Notes under the pieces: generated by a model
Told to the model about the DNA's origin: nothing
Database searches by the model: none
Seen by the model: only the letters and a program-made list of their open reading frames with translations
Shown: piece after piece, positions 28,424-37,455 of the stretch
How positions within the stretch are numbered: the first letter of the stretch is position 1
Layout of the letters: each line of letters begins with the position of its first letter
Source: Amycolatopsis jiangsuensis
GTDB lineage: Bacteria > Actinomycetota > Actinomycetes > Mycobacteriales > Pseudonocardiaceae
Direction of reading: 5' to 3'
Assembly: GCF_014204865.1 (NCBI RefSeq)
Contig: NZ_JACHMG010000001.1
Coordinates: 2,914,001-2,978,000 of the forward strand
DNA: 64,000 nt
Translations under genes and position numbers: made by a program

Positions 28424-30685
28424 TCAGGGGGCCGGGACTCCGGCCGGGGCGAAGTCGGTCGTCGCGGTGTCCAGGAGGAAGACTTGGGCGGCTCCGACGT
28501 CGAAGTACATGCCGGTCAGGGTCAGCCGGTCCTGTGCGAGGGCGGCGGCCACCACCGGATGCCCGCGCAGGTGCGCCAGTTGCTGGACCACGTTGTGCAG
28601 CGCCAGCCGGTCCGCCTCGGCCGGGGGGCGGTGACCGGCCAGCGTCGGGGTGCGCTCTGCGGCTTGGCGGCGCAGCGTGGGCGCACCGTGCCGGAGCCAG
28701 CCGTCCAGCCCCGTCATCCCTTCCGGGACCCGGCTCAGCAGCGCCTTCATCGCACCGCACGACGAATGGCCGCACACCACGATTTCCGGCACCTCCAGCA
28801 CACCCACCGCGTACTCGATCGCCGCGGCCACCGAATCGTCGCTCTCGGCCGAGGCGGGTGGCACCAGATTGCCGATGTTGCGGACCGTGAACAGGTCGCC
28901 AGGGCCGGACGTGGTGATCAGGTTCGGCACGATCCGCGAATCACCACAGGTGATGAACAACGTGTGCGGCTGCTGGCCGTTCGCCAGGCCGCTCAACGTC
29001 TCCCGCAGCAGCGGCGCGCCCCGGCGCTGGAATTCCGAAGCTCCGCGACCGAGCGGCGACTCCCCCGATCGCTGACCGGGCAGATGCTCGGCTTGCCACT
29101 GTGACCACGGCGCCAGCCACCGGGGCAACACCCGGGAGGCGAGCCCGCGCCGGACCGTCGGCTCCCCCGCACTGCCCCGCTCGTACCAGGGATGGCCGAT
29201 CTCGTCGACGTGCACGCTGCCGCCGGCTCGCTGGTGCGCCTGCTGCCAGCCACGCAGGCAGTCGAACGCCGCGTGATCGAGATAGTCCACGATCAGCTCC
29301 AGCGTGACGTCCGCCCGCTCCGGCACCTGCACCAGCACTTTTGTCAGGCGGGGCACGGAAAGGAAGGTCAGCGCACCCTCGATCACCACCCGCACCCGTG
29401 CGCCGTCCGGCTCGACGTGCACCCCGGAGCTGACCATGCGGCGCACCAGCAACCCCAGTGCCAGCAGCATTCCCAGTGCAACCCCGGTCAGCAGGTTCAT
29501 CGCCACCGCGCCGCCGAGCGTGACCGCGTACACCGCGAGATCGCCGTGCCGCCGCACTGCTCGCAGCGCGGGCACGTTCACCAGCTTCGCGCCGACGAAC
29601 ACCAGCAGTGCGGCCAGCGCGGCGAGCGGGATGAAGCGCAGCACTCCGGTCAGCAGCAGGCAGAACGCCAGGATCCAGCAGGAGTGCAGCACCGCCGAGG
29701 CACGGGTCCGCGCGCCGGCCTCGAAGTTCGTCATGCTGCGCACGATCACGCCGGTCACCGGCAAGCCGCCCAACGCACCGGACACGACGTTGCCCGCGCC
29801 CTGCCCGATCAGCTCGCGGTCGAGGTCACTGCGTTTCCCGCCGCGGCGTTTGTCCACCGACACCGCGGACAGCAGGCTCTCCAGGCTCGCGATCAGCGCG
29901 ACGCTCACCGCGGCCAGCACCGGCCCGCTCCAGTCACCGACGGGCAGCTGTGGCACGAAACCGAACGATGGCAACGCATCCGGCATCTCGATCCGCGGCA
30001 GCGTCATTCCGGTGGTCACGGAAACGACCGTGGCGATCGTGACCGCGGCCAGCGGAGCGGGCACCTTCCGCACCGGCCCGGGCAGCCGGGGCCACAGCAG
30101 CAGGACCGCGATGGTCAGCAAACCGATCAGCACCGCTTTGTCGTGGTGCGCGGCGAGCTGCCCGGGCAGGGCGGCGAGGTCGGCGAGGGCGGAGCCCTGC
30201 GCCCGGCCGCCGAGCACGACGTGCAGCTGGCCGAGCACGATGGTCACACCGATGCCGGCGAGCAGGCCGTGCACGATCGCGGGGGAGATGGCCAGCGCGG
30301 TCCGCGCGACGCGGGAGAGGCCGAACAAAATCTGCAGCAGTCCGGCACCGGCGGTCACCGCGCAGGTGACCGCCCAGCCGTAGGTGGCGATGGTGTCGGC
30401 GAGCACCACAGTCAGGGCTGCCGAAGGTCCGCTGACCTGCAGCGGCGATCCGCCGAGCAGGCTCGCGACCAGGCCGCCGGCGACGGCGGAGACGAGGCCG
30501 GCGAGCAGCGGGGCTCCCACGGCGAGCGCGATACCGAGGGAAAGCGGGATGGCGACGAGGAAGACGACCAGCGAGGCGGGCAGGTCATGGCGCGCGACGG
30601 TGCGCAGGGCCCGGCCGAATCCGATTCCTCCGGGACGGCGGGACGGGGGTCCGGTGTCGTGTTCTCCGCGAATGATCTCGATCAT
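28424..30685 (-). CDS. SulP transporter fused to beta-carbonic anhydrase (copy 2)
   Basis: A 753-residue paralogue of copy 1 with the same order: SulP membrane domain (about 25-415), STAS-like region (about 430-495), and beta-carbonic anhydrase with CGDSR at 580-584 and CGHSSC near 636-641. Similarity extends over the full length, so the pair arose by duplication, then diverged substantially. ATG 30685 (MIEIIRGEHD) is chosen; the frame stays open upstream to 30871 but shows no family similarity there. The pair separates bioA from bioD. The 30686-30902 gap holds the shared promoter motif and no gene. Confidence 0.9.
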   Translation of the reverse strand: MIEIIRGEHDTGPPSRRPGGIGFGRALRTVARHDLPASLVVFLVAIPLSLGIALAVGAPLLAGLVSAVAGGLVASLLGGSPLQVSGPSAALTVVLADTIATYGWAVTCAVTAGAGLLQILFGLSRVARTALAISPAIVHGLLAGIGVTIVLGQLHVVLGGRAQGSALADLAALPGQLAAHHDKAVLIGLLTIAVLLLWPRLPGPVRKVPAPLAAVTIATVVSVTTGMTLPRIEMPDALPSFGFVPQLPVGDWSGPVLAAVSVALIASLESLLSAVSVDKRRGGKRSDLDRELIGQGAGNVVSGALGGLPVTGVIVRSMTNFEAGARTRASAVLHSCWILAFCLLLTGVLRFIPLAALAALLVFVGAKLVNVPALRAVRRHGDLAVYAVTLGGAVAMNLLTGVALGMLLALGLLVRRMVSSGVHVEPDGARVRVVIEGALTFLSVPRLTKVLVQVPERADVTLELIVDYLDHAAFDCLRGWQQAHQRAGGSVHVDEIGHPWYERGSAGEPTVRRGLASRVLPRWLAPWSQWQAEHLPGQRSGESPLGRGASEFQRRGAPLLRETLSGLANGQQPHTLFITCGDSRIVPNLITTSGPGDLFTVRNIGNLVPPASAESDDSVAAAIEYAVGVLEVPEIVVCGHSSCGAMKALLSRVPEGMTGLDGWLRHGAPTLRRQAAERTPTLAGHRPPAEADRLALHNVVQQLAHLRGHPVVAAALAQDRLTLTGMYFDVGAAQVFLLDTATTDFAPAGVPAP

Positions 30686-30710
30686 GATCGCAGGATTGCG
30701 GAAAACGGCG

Positions 30711-30729
30711 GAAAAGTCCGCTACGTGAG
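30711..30729. promoter_or_regulatory. Shared motif upstream of SulP-CA copy 2
   Basis: The counterpart of the motif at 27439-27457, with the core GTCCGCTA conserved although surrounding sequence is not. Conservation between diverged paralogues points to a common regulator or promoter. Confidence 0.4.
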
Positions 30730-30902
30730 CGATGCTCGGATTAGCCGGCGAGGCGCCGATACGGACATAACGGTCATAAGCCGCTTGCGACAGCGGGACG
30801 AACGGGGGCAAATCCACCCGTCTCGGGGATGACAAGTACTTTGCGTCAACTCGCGTCGACACTCCGTGCACGATCCGGGCTCGCCGCCGCTTTCAGGTGA
30901 AT

Positions 30903-32183
30903 TCACGCTTTCCGCGCCACCTCGCACATCGCGGAGGTGATCACGGCCAGGTCGCCGTCGCCGGTGACGTACGGCGGCATCGCGTAGACGAGGTTGCGGA
31001 ACGGCCGCAGCCACGCCCCCGCGGCGGTCGCCACGTCGGTCGCCACCGCCAGGTCCACGTCGTGATCGAGCTCCAGCACCCCGATCGCGCCGAGCACCCG
31101 CACGTCGGTGACGCCCGGCAGCCCGCGCGCCGGTTCCAGACCTCGGCGCAGACCGGCTTCGATCCGGGTGACCTCGCGCGCCCAGCTACCGTCGGCGAGC
31201 AGGCCGATCGAGGCGTTCGCGACCGCGGAGGCCAGCGGGTTGCCCATGAACGTGGGGCCGTGCGCCAGCACCGGCAGCTCGCCCCGGGCGATGCCGCCGG
31301 CGATCCGCGGCGTGCACAACGCGGCGGCCATCGTCAGGTAACCACCGGTCAGCGCCTTGCCGAGGCACAGCACGTCGGGCGTCACGCCGGCATGCTCGGC
31401 GGCGAACATCCGGCCGGTGCGGCCGAAGCCGGTGGCGATCTCGTCGAAGACCAGCAGCACGTCGTGCTCCCGCGTCAGCTCCCGGAGGGCACGCAGGTAG
31501 CCGGGGTGGTGGAATTGCATGCCACCGGCGCCCTGCACCACCGGTTCCACGATCACTGCGGCCAGCTCCGGCGCGTGCCGTTCCAGCGCGGCGGCCAGCT
31601 CGTCCACATAGGACGGATCCGGTGGCGTGCCGAACCCCGCCGGCGGCGCGGGCACGAACACCTGCTCCGGCAGCACCCCGCACCACAGCGAGTGCATCCC
31701 GCCATCCGGATCGCAGACGCTCATCGGCGTGAAGGTGTCGCCGTGGTAGCCACCGCGCCAGGTCAGCAGCCGCCGTTTGCCGGGCAGGCCGCGGGAACGC
31801 TGATACTGCAGGCACATTTTCACGGCGACCTCGACCGACACCGAACCCGAATCGCACAGGAACACGTGCTGCAGCCCGTCCGGGGTGAGGTCCACCAGGC
31901 TCTTCGCGAGCGTGATCGCCGGTTCGTGGGTGAGCCCGCCGAACATCACGTGACTCATCCGCCCGGCCTGCTCCGCCAGCGCCGCGTCGAGCACCGGATG
32001 CCGGTAGCCGTGCACCGCCGCCCACCACGACGACATACCGTCGACGAGCTCGCGGCCGTCGGCGAGGCGGAGCCGCACCCCGCTCGCCTCGCTGACGAGC
32101 AGCGGAGGCACCCGCCCCGGCATCGGAGCGTAGGGATGCCACACGTGAGCGGCGTCGAGCGCGAGCAGGCCGGCGGAGTCCAT
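30903..32183 (-). CDS. bioA: Adenosylmethionine-8-amino-7-oxononanoate aminotransferase
   Basis: BioA makes DAPA from KAPA, using SAM as amino donor. 426 residues with [65 protein letters not shown], and the PLP lysine in [14 protein letters not shown] -10-like TACTGT (32196-32191) ends 7 nt before ATG 32183, so a leaderless start is likely; the long upstream open frame is repetitive DNA. bioF, which usually adjoins bioA and bioD, is absent from the window. Confidence 0.96.
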   Translation of the reverse strand: MDSAGLLALDAAHVWHPYAPMPGRVPPLLVSEASGVRLRLADGRELVDGMSSWWAAVHGYRHPVLDAALAEQAGRMSHVMFGGLTHEPAITLAKSLVDLTPDGLQHVFLCDSGSVSVEVAVKMCLQYQRSRGLPGKRRLLTWRGGYHGDTFTPMSVCDPDGGMHSLWCGVLPEQVFVPAPPAGFGTPPDPSYVDELAAALERHAPELAAVIVEPVVQGAGGMQFHHPGYLRALRELTREHDVLLVFDEIATGFGRTGRMFAAEHAGVTPDVLCLGKALTGGYLTMAAALCTPRIAGGIARGELPVLAHGPTFMGNPLASAVANASIGLLADGSWAREVTRIEAGLRRGLEPARGLPGVTDVRVLGAIGVLELDHDVDLAVATDVATAAGAWLRPFRNLVYAMPPYVTGDGDLAVITSAMCEVARKA

Positions 32184-32196
32184 GCCACGGACAGTA

Positions 32197-32579
32197 ACCA
32201 CCCGCCGCGGCCCGTGAATGTGACTGTCGCTACTGGGGTGGGATCGTCGCCAACGGCCAGTCGCTGCGGCTGTCGCTACAGCCGCCCGGCCAGGACGGCA
32301 GCCGAGCCGAGCCGAACCGGCCGCGACCGCGTTCGAGCGGCCACAGCCACCGCCACAACCACCGCCACAACCACTGCCGCCGAACCGCCCGGCCGCACAG
32401 TGGTCGAGCCGCTCGGCACTGACTGCCGCTACGGGCAGGCGACTCCCGCCGGGCCCGAGCCGCACGGCGCTGAGGGCCACTACGGGTGGGCCGCTCACCA
32501 CCACACCCGGATCGCCCCACACGGATGGCTACGGCGGGCCGCTCACCACCACGCCCGGACGGCCCCACAGCGACTGCGG
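32197..32579. repeat. Degenerate ~50-bp tandem repeats downstream of P450
   Basis: Between the bioA promoter and the P450 stop codon. CTACGG-type unit starts recur at 32429, 32480, 32529 and 32580 (periods 51, 49, 51). The two best copies (about 32480-32521 and 32529-32570) share GGGCCGCTCACCACCAC. Further left the sequence is low-complexity CCACAACCACCG. The last unit coincides with the P450 3' end, so the array may derive from it. No credible gene. Confidence 0.55.
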
Positions 32580-33797
32580 CTACGGGCGGGCGGCTCCCAG
32601 CCGCACGGGCAGTGCGTTCAGGCCGTGCACCAGCGTGCTCTTGCGGTAGTCCAGTTCGTCCTCGGGCACGGCGAGTGTCAGGTCCGGGAAGCGGTTCAGC
32701 AGGCCGCCGAGGGCGATCTCCGCTTCCAGCCTGGCCAGCGGGGCGCCCACGCAGTAGTGGATGCCGTGGCCGAACGCGAGGTGCCCGCCGGGCGGGCGGG
32801 TGACGTCGAGATCGTCCGGATCGGGGAACCGGCCCTCGTCGCGGTTGGCCGCGAGCAGCGAGACCTGCACGAACTCCCCGGCGGGGATGGTGCTGTCGCC
32901 GACCGGCACGTCCTCGGTGGTGTAGCGCATCGTGGCGAGGTTGATCGGCCCGTCGAAGCGCAGGAACTCCTCCACCGCACCGGGCAGCAGCTCCGGATCG
33001 GCACGCAGCTTCGCCGCCTGCTCCGGGGCCCGCAACAGGGCGAGCGTGGCGTTGCCGATCAGGTTCACCGTGGTCTCGTGCCCCGCCACGAGCAGCAGGA
33101 ACGCCATCCCGACCAGCTCCTGCTCGGTGAGCGCGTCACCCTCGTCGGTGGCCAGCACGAGCGCCGAAAGCATGTCCTCGCCCGGTTCGGCGCGCTTGCC
33201 CTCGACCAGGCTCGCGAGGTAGCCGTGCATCTGCACCGCGGCCTGCTCGATCGCGCCGAAGTCCTCGGTCGCCCCGGCCAGCAGCGTGTTCGACCAGCCG
33301 GAGAACTCGCCGCGGTCCTCCGGGCGCACCCCGAGCAGCTCGCAGATCACCGTGATCGGCAGCGGCAGCGCGAACGCGGTCATCAGGTCGGCCTGCTCCT
33401 GCCCGGCCATCCCGTCGAGCAGCTCGCGGGTGATCTCCTCGATCCGCGGCCGCAGCCGGGCGACCGTGCGGGCGGTGAACGCCCGGTTCACCAACTTGCG
33501 CAGGCGCGTGTGGTCCGGCGGGTCGCTGTTGAGCATGTGGTCGCCGAGCAGGGTGCCCAGACCGGACAGGTTCTCCTCGCCGATCTTCGCGGCCAGCAGT
33601 TCGCGCGCCCCCTGGTTGCTCTTGCTCACCCGCGAATCGGTGAGCAGCGCCCGCGCGTCCTCGTACCCGGTGACGAGGTAGGAACCCCCGCCCCAGGACC
33701 CGTGGAACGGGCACACCGGCCCGCGCAGCTCGTCCAGTCGCTCGTGCGTGTGCTGCAGGAATCGGTCGTCGATCACCGGAAATTCCTCGACGCTCAA
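32580..33797 (-). CDS. Cytochrome P450
   Basis: A 405-residue soluble bacterial P450, CYP107-like in size and motifs. The I-helix reads LLVAGHETTVNLI, the K-helix EEFLR, and the heme loop AFGHGIHYCVGAPLARLE with the cysteine ligand near residue 352. It would hydroxylate an unknown small molecule with electrons from an unlinked ferredoxin. No redox partner adjoins it. TTG at 33797 (MSVEEFPVID) follows GGGGAGG. It stands apart from any recognisable biosynthetic cluster. Confidence 0.93.
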   Translation of the reverse strand: MSVEEFPVIDDRFLQHTHERLDELRGPVCPFHGSWGGGSYLVTGYEDARALLTDSRVSKSNQGARELLAAKIGEENLSGLGTLLGDHMLNSDPPDHTRLRKLVNRAFTARTVARLRPRIEEITRELLDGMAGQEQADLMTAFALPLPITVICELLGVRPEDRGEFSGWSNTLLAGATEDFGAIEQAAVQMHGYLASLVEGKRAEPGEDMLSALVLATDEGDALTEQELVGMAFLLLVAGHETTVNLIGNATLALLRAPEQAAKLRADPELLPGAVEEFLRFDGPINLATMRYTTEDVPVGDSTIPAGEFVQVSLLAANRDEGRFPDPDDLDVTRPPGGHLAFGHGIHYCVGAPLARLEAEIALGGLLNRFPDLTLAVPEDELDYRKSTLVHGLNALPVRLGAARP

Positions 33798-33971
33798 CCC
33801 GGCCTCCCCGGTAGCGGTTCTCTAGCGCTCGGCCAGTACGGCTCCGCCGCTCTCGATCACGTGTCCTCCAGTATGCCCGCGACGCGGCACGCTCCGCCGC
33901 CGCCGGGGGAAGCCGCGCGCTCGCCATGATGGCACCGGGCATCGACAGAATCCGGTGCGAGACCATGAGGT

Positions 33972-34601
33972 GTGCGCTACCGCCCGATCTCCCCCGAGGT
34001 GCTGACCGCCGAGCTCACCGACCGGGTCGCCGCGCTCGCGCCCGGACGCCGGATCGCGGTCGCCATCGACGGCGCCGACCACGCCACCTCGGCCGCCGGA
34101 CTGGCGGACTCACTGGCCGGCCCGCTGCGCGTGCGGGGCCGGGAGACGCTGCGGGTGTCCGCCCGGGGGTTCCTGCGCCCGGCGTCGCTGCGCTTCGAGC
34201 ACGGGAAACGCGATCCGGACGCGCGCTACACGGACTGGCTCGACCTGGGCGGCCTGCGCCGCGAGGTGCTGGAACCGCTCGGCGACGGCGGTACCGGCGA
34301 GGTCCTGCCGGCGCTGTGGGATCCGTCCCGCGACCGTGCCACGCGGCTGCCCCGCGTTCCGGTCCCGGAAGGCGGCGTGGTCCTGGTGGACGGCGAGTTC
34401 CTGCAGGGCGCCGGCCTGGCATTCGACTTCGTGGTGCACCTGTGGCTCTCGCTGCCCGCGTTGCGCCGGCGGATACCGGACGACGATGCCTGGGCCCTGC
34501 CGGCGTACGAGCGTTACGAGGCCGAGGTGGACCCGAGCGCACTCGCCGACGTCGTGATCCGCGTGGACGATCCGCGACATCCGGCGGTGTATGAGCCCTG
34601 A
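33972..34601 (+). CDS. Uridine kinase-like protein lacking Walker A lysine
   Basis: A 209-residue protein of the P-loop uridine kinase type found in actinobacteria. The N-terminal strand and turn VAIDGADHATSAAGLADSL align with the usual GADGAGKTTLA, but the Gly-Lys-Thr is replaced (Thr39, Ser40, Ala41). Later family landmarks remain: YTDWLDL, VVLVDGEFLQG, and a C-terminal VVIRVDDPRHP. The normal phosphate-binding lysine is thus absent, and it may be a pseudokinase. GTG 33972. Confidence 0.7.
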   Translation: MRYRPISPEVLTAELTDRVAALAPGRRIAVAIDGADHATSAAGLADSLAGPLRVRGRETLRVSARGFLRPASLRFEHGKRDPDARYTDWLDLGGLRREVLEPLGDGGTGEVLPALWDPSRDRATRLPRVPVPEGGVVLVDGEFLQGAGLAFDFVVHLWLSLPALRRRIPDDDAWALPAYERYEAEVDPSALADVVIRVDDPRHPAVYEP

Positions 34602-34728
34602 CCCGCCCGCGGGACCTGCACCGCACGGAACCGCCCGGCCACGATCACGGCACCGCCGCGAGTGACCGACATTCGTCCGCGATCACAGCAACGCCGGGAA
34701 CGCCCGTCGTGGTCCGTGCGGTCGCTGT

Positions 34729-35886
34729 TCAGCGGACCGCGGCGACCGGTTCTCCGTCCAGCAGGCCCGAGAGGCGCTCGGCCATCACGTCCCAGCGCCA
34801 GTGTCCGGACACCCAGGCCCGGCCCGCCTCACCCATCCGCCGGGCCCGGACCCGGTCGGTCAGCAGCGCGGACAGCGTGTCGGCCAGCTGCTCGACGTCG
34901 CGGCCGTCGACGACGTGGCCGGTCACCTCGTCCAGCACCGCCTCGGGCGCTCCGCCCGAGGTGCCGGCGACCACCGGCAGACCGGTCGCGGACGCTTCCA
35001 GGTAGACGATCCCCAGGCCTTCGACGTCCAGGCCCCTGCCGCGGGTGCGGGCCGGCATCGCGAACACGTCACCGGCGTTGTAGTGCGCCGGCAGTTCCTC
35101 CCACGGCACCGAGCCGGTGAGCACCACGTCGCGCGCCACGCCCCGCTCCTCGGCCAGCTGGGTCAGGCGCTTGCGGTACGGGCCGCCGCCGACGAGCAGC
35201 AGGGCCGCGCCGGGCACCCGTTCGCGGATCGCGGGCAGCGCGTGCACCAGCATGTCCTGCCCTTTGCGTGGCACCAGCCGCGAAACGCACACCACGGTCG
35301 GCCGGTCACCGAGGCCGTGCCGGGCCCGGATTTCCTCGCGGGCAGCAGGATCCGGCGCGAACACCGCGGTGTCCACCCCGCTCGGCAGCATCTCCAAGCC
35401 GGCCAGCGGGCCGAAGGCCGCGGCGAACCTGCGGCGGGTGTACTTGCTGACGTAGGTGACCACGTCGACCGTGTCGCCGATCCGGCGCAACGCCTGCCGC
35501 GAACCCGGCAGCATCGACCAGCCGACCTCGTGCCCGTGCGTCGACGCGACCGCGCGCCGCGCGCCCGCCTCTCGCAACGGCTGCGCCAGCAACGCGAGCG
35601 GCGCGGCCGCACCGAACCACACGGCCTCGCACTCGCGGGAGCGCATGATCTGCTTCGCGCGACGCAGCACGTCCGGGGTCGGCAGCATCAGCGACGTCGG
35701 ATGCCGCACGACTTCGAACGACGCCGCCGCGTCGAACTCGGTGTGCGAACCACTGCTGCCCTCCCACGAGGGGGCGTAGACCACGAGGTCGTCGCCCGGC
35801 AGCCGGGTGGCGAGCGAGTTGAGGTAGTTCTGGATCCCCCCGGGACGCGGCGGGAAATCGTTGGTCACGAGCAGGGTCCTCAGCAC
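34729..35886 (-). CDS. pimB: Phosphatidylinositol mannosyltransferase PimB'-like
   Basis: A 385-residue GT4 glycosyltransferase. It starts VLRTLLVTNDFPPRPGGIQ, the nucleotide-side motif, and has STHGHEVGWSMLPG, LPSGVDTAVFAPD, SRLVPRKGQDML, and the donor-binding EGLGIVYLEASATGLPVV. It corresponds to mycobacterial PimB' (Rv2188c), which adds the second mannose to PIM1 at the inner membrane face. Position beside NlpC/P60 supports this. The -10 TAGCCT (35899-35894) ends 7 nt before GTG 35886, so the start is probably leaderless. Confidence 0.88.
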   Translation of the reverse strand: MLRTLLVTNDFPPRPGGIQNYLNSLATRLPGDDLVVYAPSWEGSSGSHTEFDAAASFEVVRHPTSLMLPTPDVLRRAKQIMRSRECEAVWFGAAAPLALLAQPLREAGARRAVASTHGHEVGWSMLPGSRQALRRIGDTVDVVTYVSKYTRRRFAAAFGPLAGLEMLPSGVDTAVFAPDPAAREEIRARHGLGDRPTVVCVSRLVPRKGQDMLVHALPAIRERVPGAALLLVGGGPYRKRLTQLAEERGVARDVVLTGSVPWEELPAHYNAGDVFAMPARTRGRGLDVEGLGIVYLEASATGLPVVAGTSGGAPEAVLDEVTGHVVDGRDVEQLADTLSALLTDRVRARRMGEAGRAWVSGHWRWDVMAERLSGLLDGEPVAAVR

Positions 35887-35921
35887 ACCCGGAAGGCTAC
35901 TGTCGGAGCGCGGACGACGAA

Positions 35922-35951
35922 GGGGCGGCACCGCGTGTGCGGTACCGCCCC
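35922..35951 (-). terminator. Hairpin after NlpC/P60 gene
   Basis: A 13-bp stem with one mismatch (GGGGCGGCACCGC / GCGGTACCGCCCC) and loop GTGT sits 15 bases past the NlpC/P60 stop and just upstream of the pimB' promoter, separating the two transcripts. Confidence 0.6.
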
Positions 35952-35966
35952 GGTCGAGGACGCTGC

Positions 35967-37028
35967 TCAGGCCACCCGGCGGGCGCCCACGTACTGGCTC
36001 TGCAGCGGCGAGATCTTCACGACGTCGCCGGTGGTCGGCGCGTGCACCATCTTGCCGTTGCCGATGTACATGCCGACGTGCGAGACCGGCGAGTAGTAGA
36101 ACACCAGGTCACCCGGCTGCAGCTGGCTGCGCTGCACCGGCGTGCCGAAGGTCGACTGCGCGCTGCTGGACCGCGGCAGCGAGACCCCGGCCTTCTCGTA
36201 GGCCCACTTCATCAGGCCCGAGCAGTCGAACTGGCTCGGACCGGTGGCACCCCATTCGTACGGGCTGCCCAGCTTGCTGAGCGCGGCCTGCAGTGCGGCA
36301 TCCGCGGCCGGACCCGGAGCGTGGATGTTCGACGGCACCTCGCCGCCGGTGTCGCCACGCAGGCTCCGGTCGAGCGCGCTCAGCGACGGCTCGGTCTTCT
36401 TCAGCTGATCGATCTGGTCGTTCAGCTTCTTCTTCTTGGCCGTGATGTCGTCGGTCAGCTTCTTCGCGCCGTCCCGGGCCGTGGTGGCCCGCTCGGCGGC
36501 ATCCGAAGCCAGGTTTTCCGCGTCCTTGGCCTGCTGGACCGCGCCGGCCAGCTTCTGCAGCGCGGCGTCCTTCTCCGCCGCGATCTGGTCGAGCGCGGCG
36601 GAACGGTCGAGGAACTCCTGGGTGGACGAACCGGCCAGCAACGCTGACAGCTTGTTCATCTGCACCCCGGACAGGAACGACGCACCGGCGAACTTGTCGA
36701 CGTCCACCTTGTACTTCGCTTCGTCGGCCGCGGCGGCGTCGGACTGCGAGTGGGCGGTGTCGACATCGCCGTTGGCCTTGTCGAGGTCCTTCTGCTTGGC
36801 CTTGAGGTCGTCCTGTGCCTTCAGGAGGTCCTCGTTCGCCTTCTCGGCCTGTGCCGCGAGGTCGCGGTACTTGGCCAAGGCGCTCGAACCACCGGAGTCC
36901 GGCGGGGTCTGGAGGGCGGGGAGGGGGGCGGCGGTGGCGGCCGTCGGCTGTGCCACGGTGACGACTGCGATCACAGACGCCGCCGCGAGTGCACCTGACA
37001 CCACGCGCTTGACTGGATGCGACTGCAC
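35967..37028 (-). CDS. Secreted coiled-coil NlpC/P60 cell-wall hydrolase
   Basis: A 353-residue peptidoglycan peptidase. A signal peptide (VQSHPVKRVVSGALAAASVI, cleaved near ATA-APL) leads into a long coiled coil rich in Lys, Ala and Asp (residues about 45-220), then an NlpC/P60 domain with the nucleophile in FDCSGLMKWAYEKAGVSLPRSS and the catalytic His in SHVGMYIG. It should cut stem peptides during cell separation and corresponds to Rv2190c. GTG 37028 follows AAAGGAG. A long, structured leader precedes it. Confidence 0.92.
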   Translation of the reverse strand: MQSHPVKRVVSGALAAASVIAVVTVAQPTAATAAPLPALQTPPDSGGSSALAKYRDLAAQAEKANEDLLKAQDDLKAKQKDLDKANGDVDTAHSQSDAAAADEAKYKVDVDKFAGASFLSGVQMNKLSALLAGSSTQEFLDRSAALDQIAAEKDAALQKLAGAVQQAKDAENLASDAAERATTARDGAKKLTDDITAKKKKLNDQIDQLKKTEPSLSALDRSLRGDTGGEVPSNIHAPGPAADAALQAALSKLGSPYEWGATGPSQFDCSGLMKWAYEKAGVSLPRSSSAQSTFGTPVQRSQLQPGDLVFYYSPVSHVGMYIGNGKMVHAPTTGDVVKISPLQSQYVGARRVA

Positions 37029-37400
37029 GGTCGCGCGGGTCTCCTTTGCTTGTCGGGCCGCCTTCGCCGAAACCGCTGCGCCGTGAGGTCGGGGGCCCTC
37101 ACTCAGGCGCCTGCGACGCCCGTGTTCCGGCCGCGGTGCACTGCACCGGCCTTCCCACGTGCGGTGTGGTTCCGGTAGTGGCTCCCCGACAAAGCCGTCC
37201 CGGCGGCGATCCCGCGTCGCCGTCCTGCCGACGGCTACCTGCCACGAGATCTCGGCCAGGTTACGAAAAGACCCGGGGCGCGTCCACCGGGGTCCGGACA
37301 AAAACTCTCCGTAGTGCGCGGAAACACCATCGGACCAGCGGCGAAGCAGAATGTGACGCGCGTCATACACTGAGTTGGCCCTGGGGATCGCTGTCATTAC
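37029..37400 (-). promoter_or_regulatory. Long structured 5' leader of NlpC/P60 gene
   Basis: About 370 bases upstream of the hydrolase have no convincing coding signal but several short inverted repeats on the minus strand, including GCCGTCGG/GGACGGC-type stems and a GGGGAGCC...CCGGAACC block. Actinobacterial cell-wall hydrolases often carry c-di-AMP riboswitches here. I cannot fit the full consensus by eye, so this is a candidate only. The rest of the gap to 37455 shows nothing else. Confidence 0.3.
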
Positions 37401-37455
37401 AGACCGTTCACCGCAGTGCCCCGACCGCTCGGCGAGCAGCCGTCACCCACCCGGG

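Noticed and set aside
32230..32568. 112-codon minus-strand frame with tryptophan repeats
   Set aside because: It is translated from low-complexity tandem repeats, with no ribosome site and no recognisable domain.
30897..33929. 1010-codon open frame on the + strand
   Set aside because: It runs antisense through bioA, the repeat region and P450, all of which have strong motifs. It is a GC-bias shadow.
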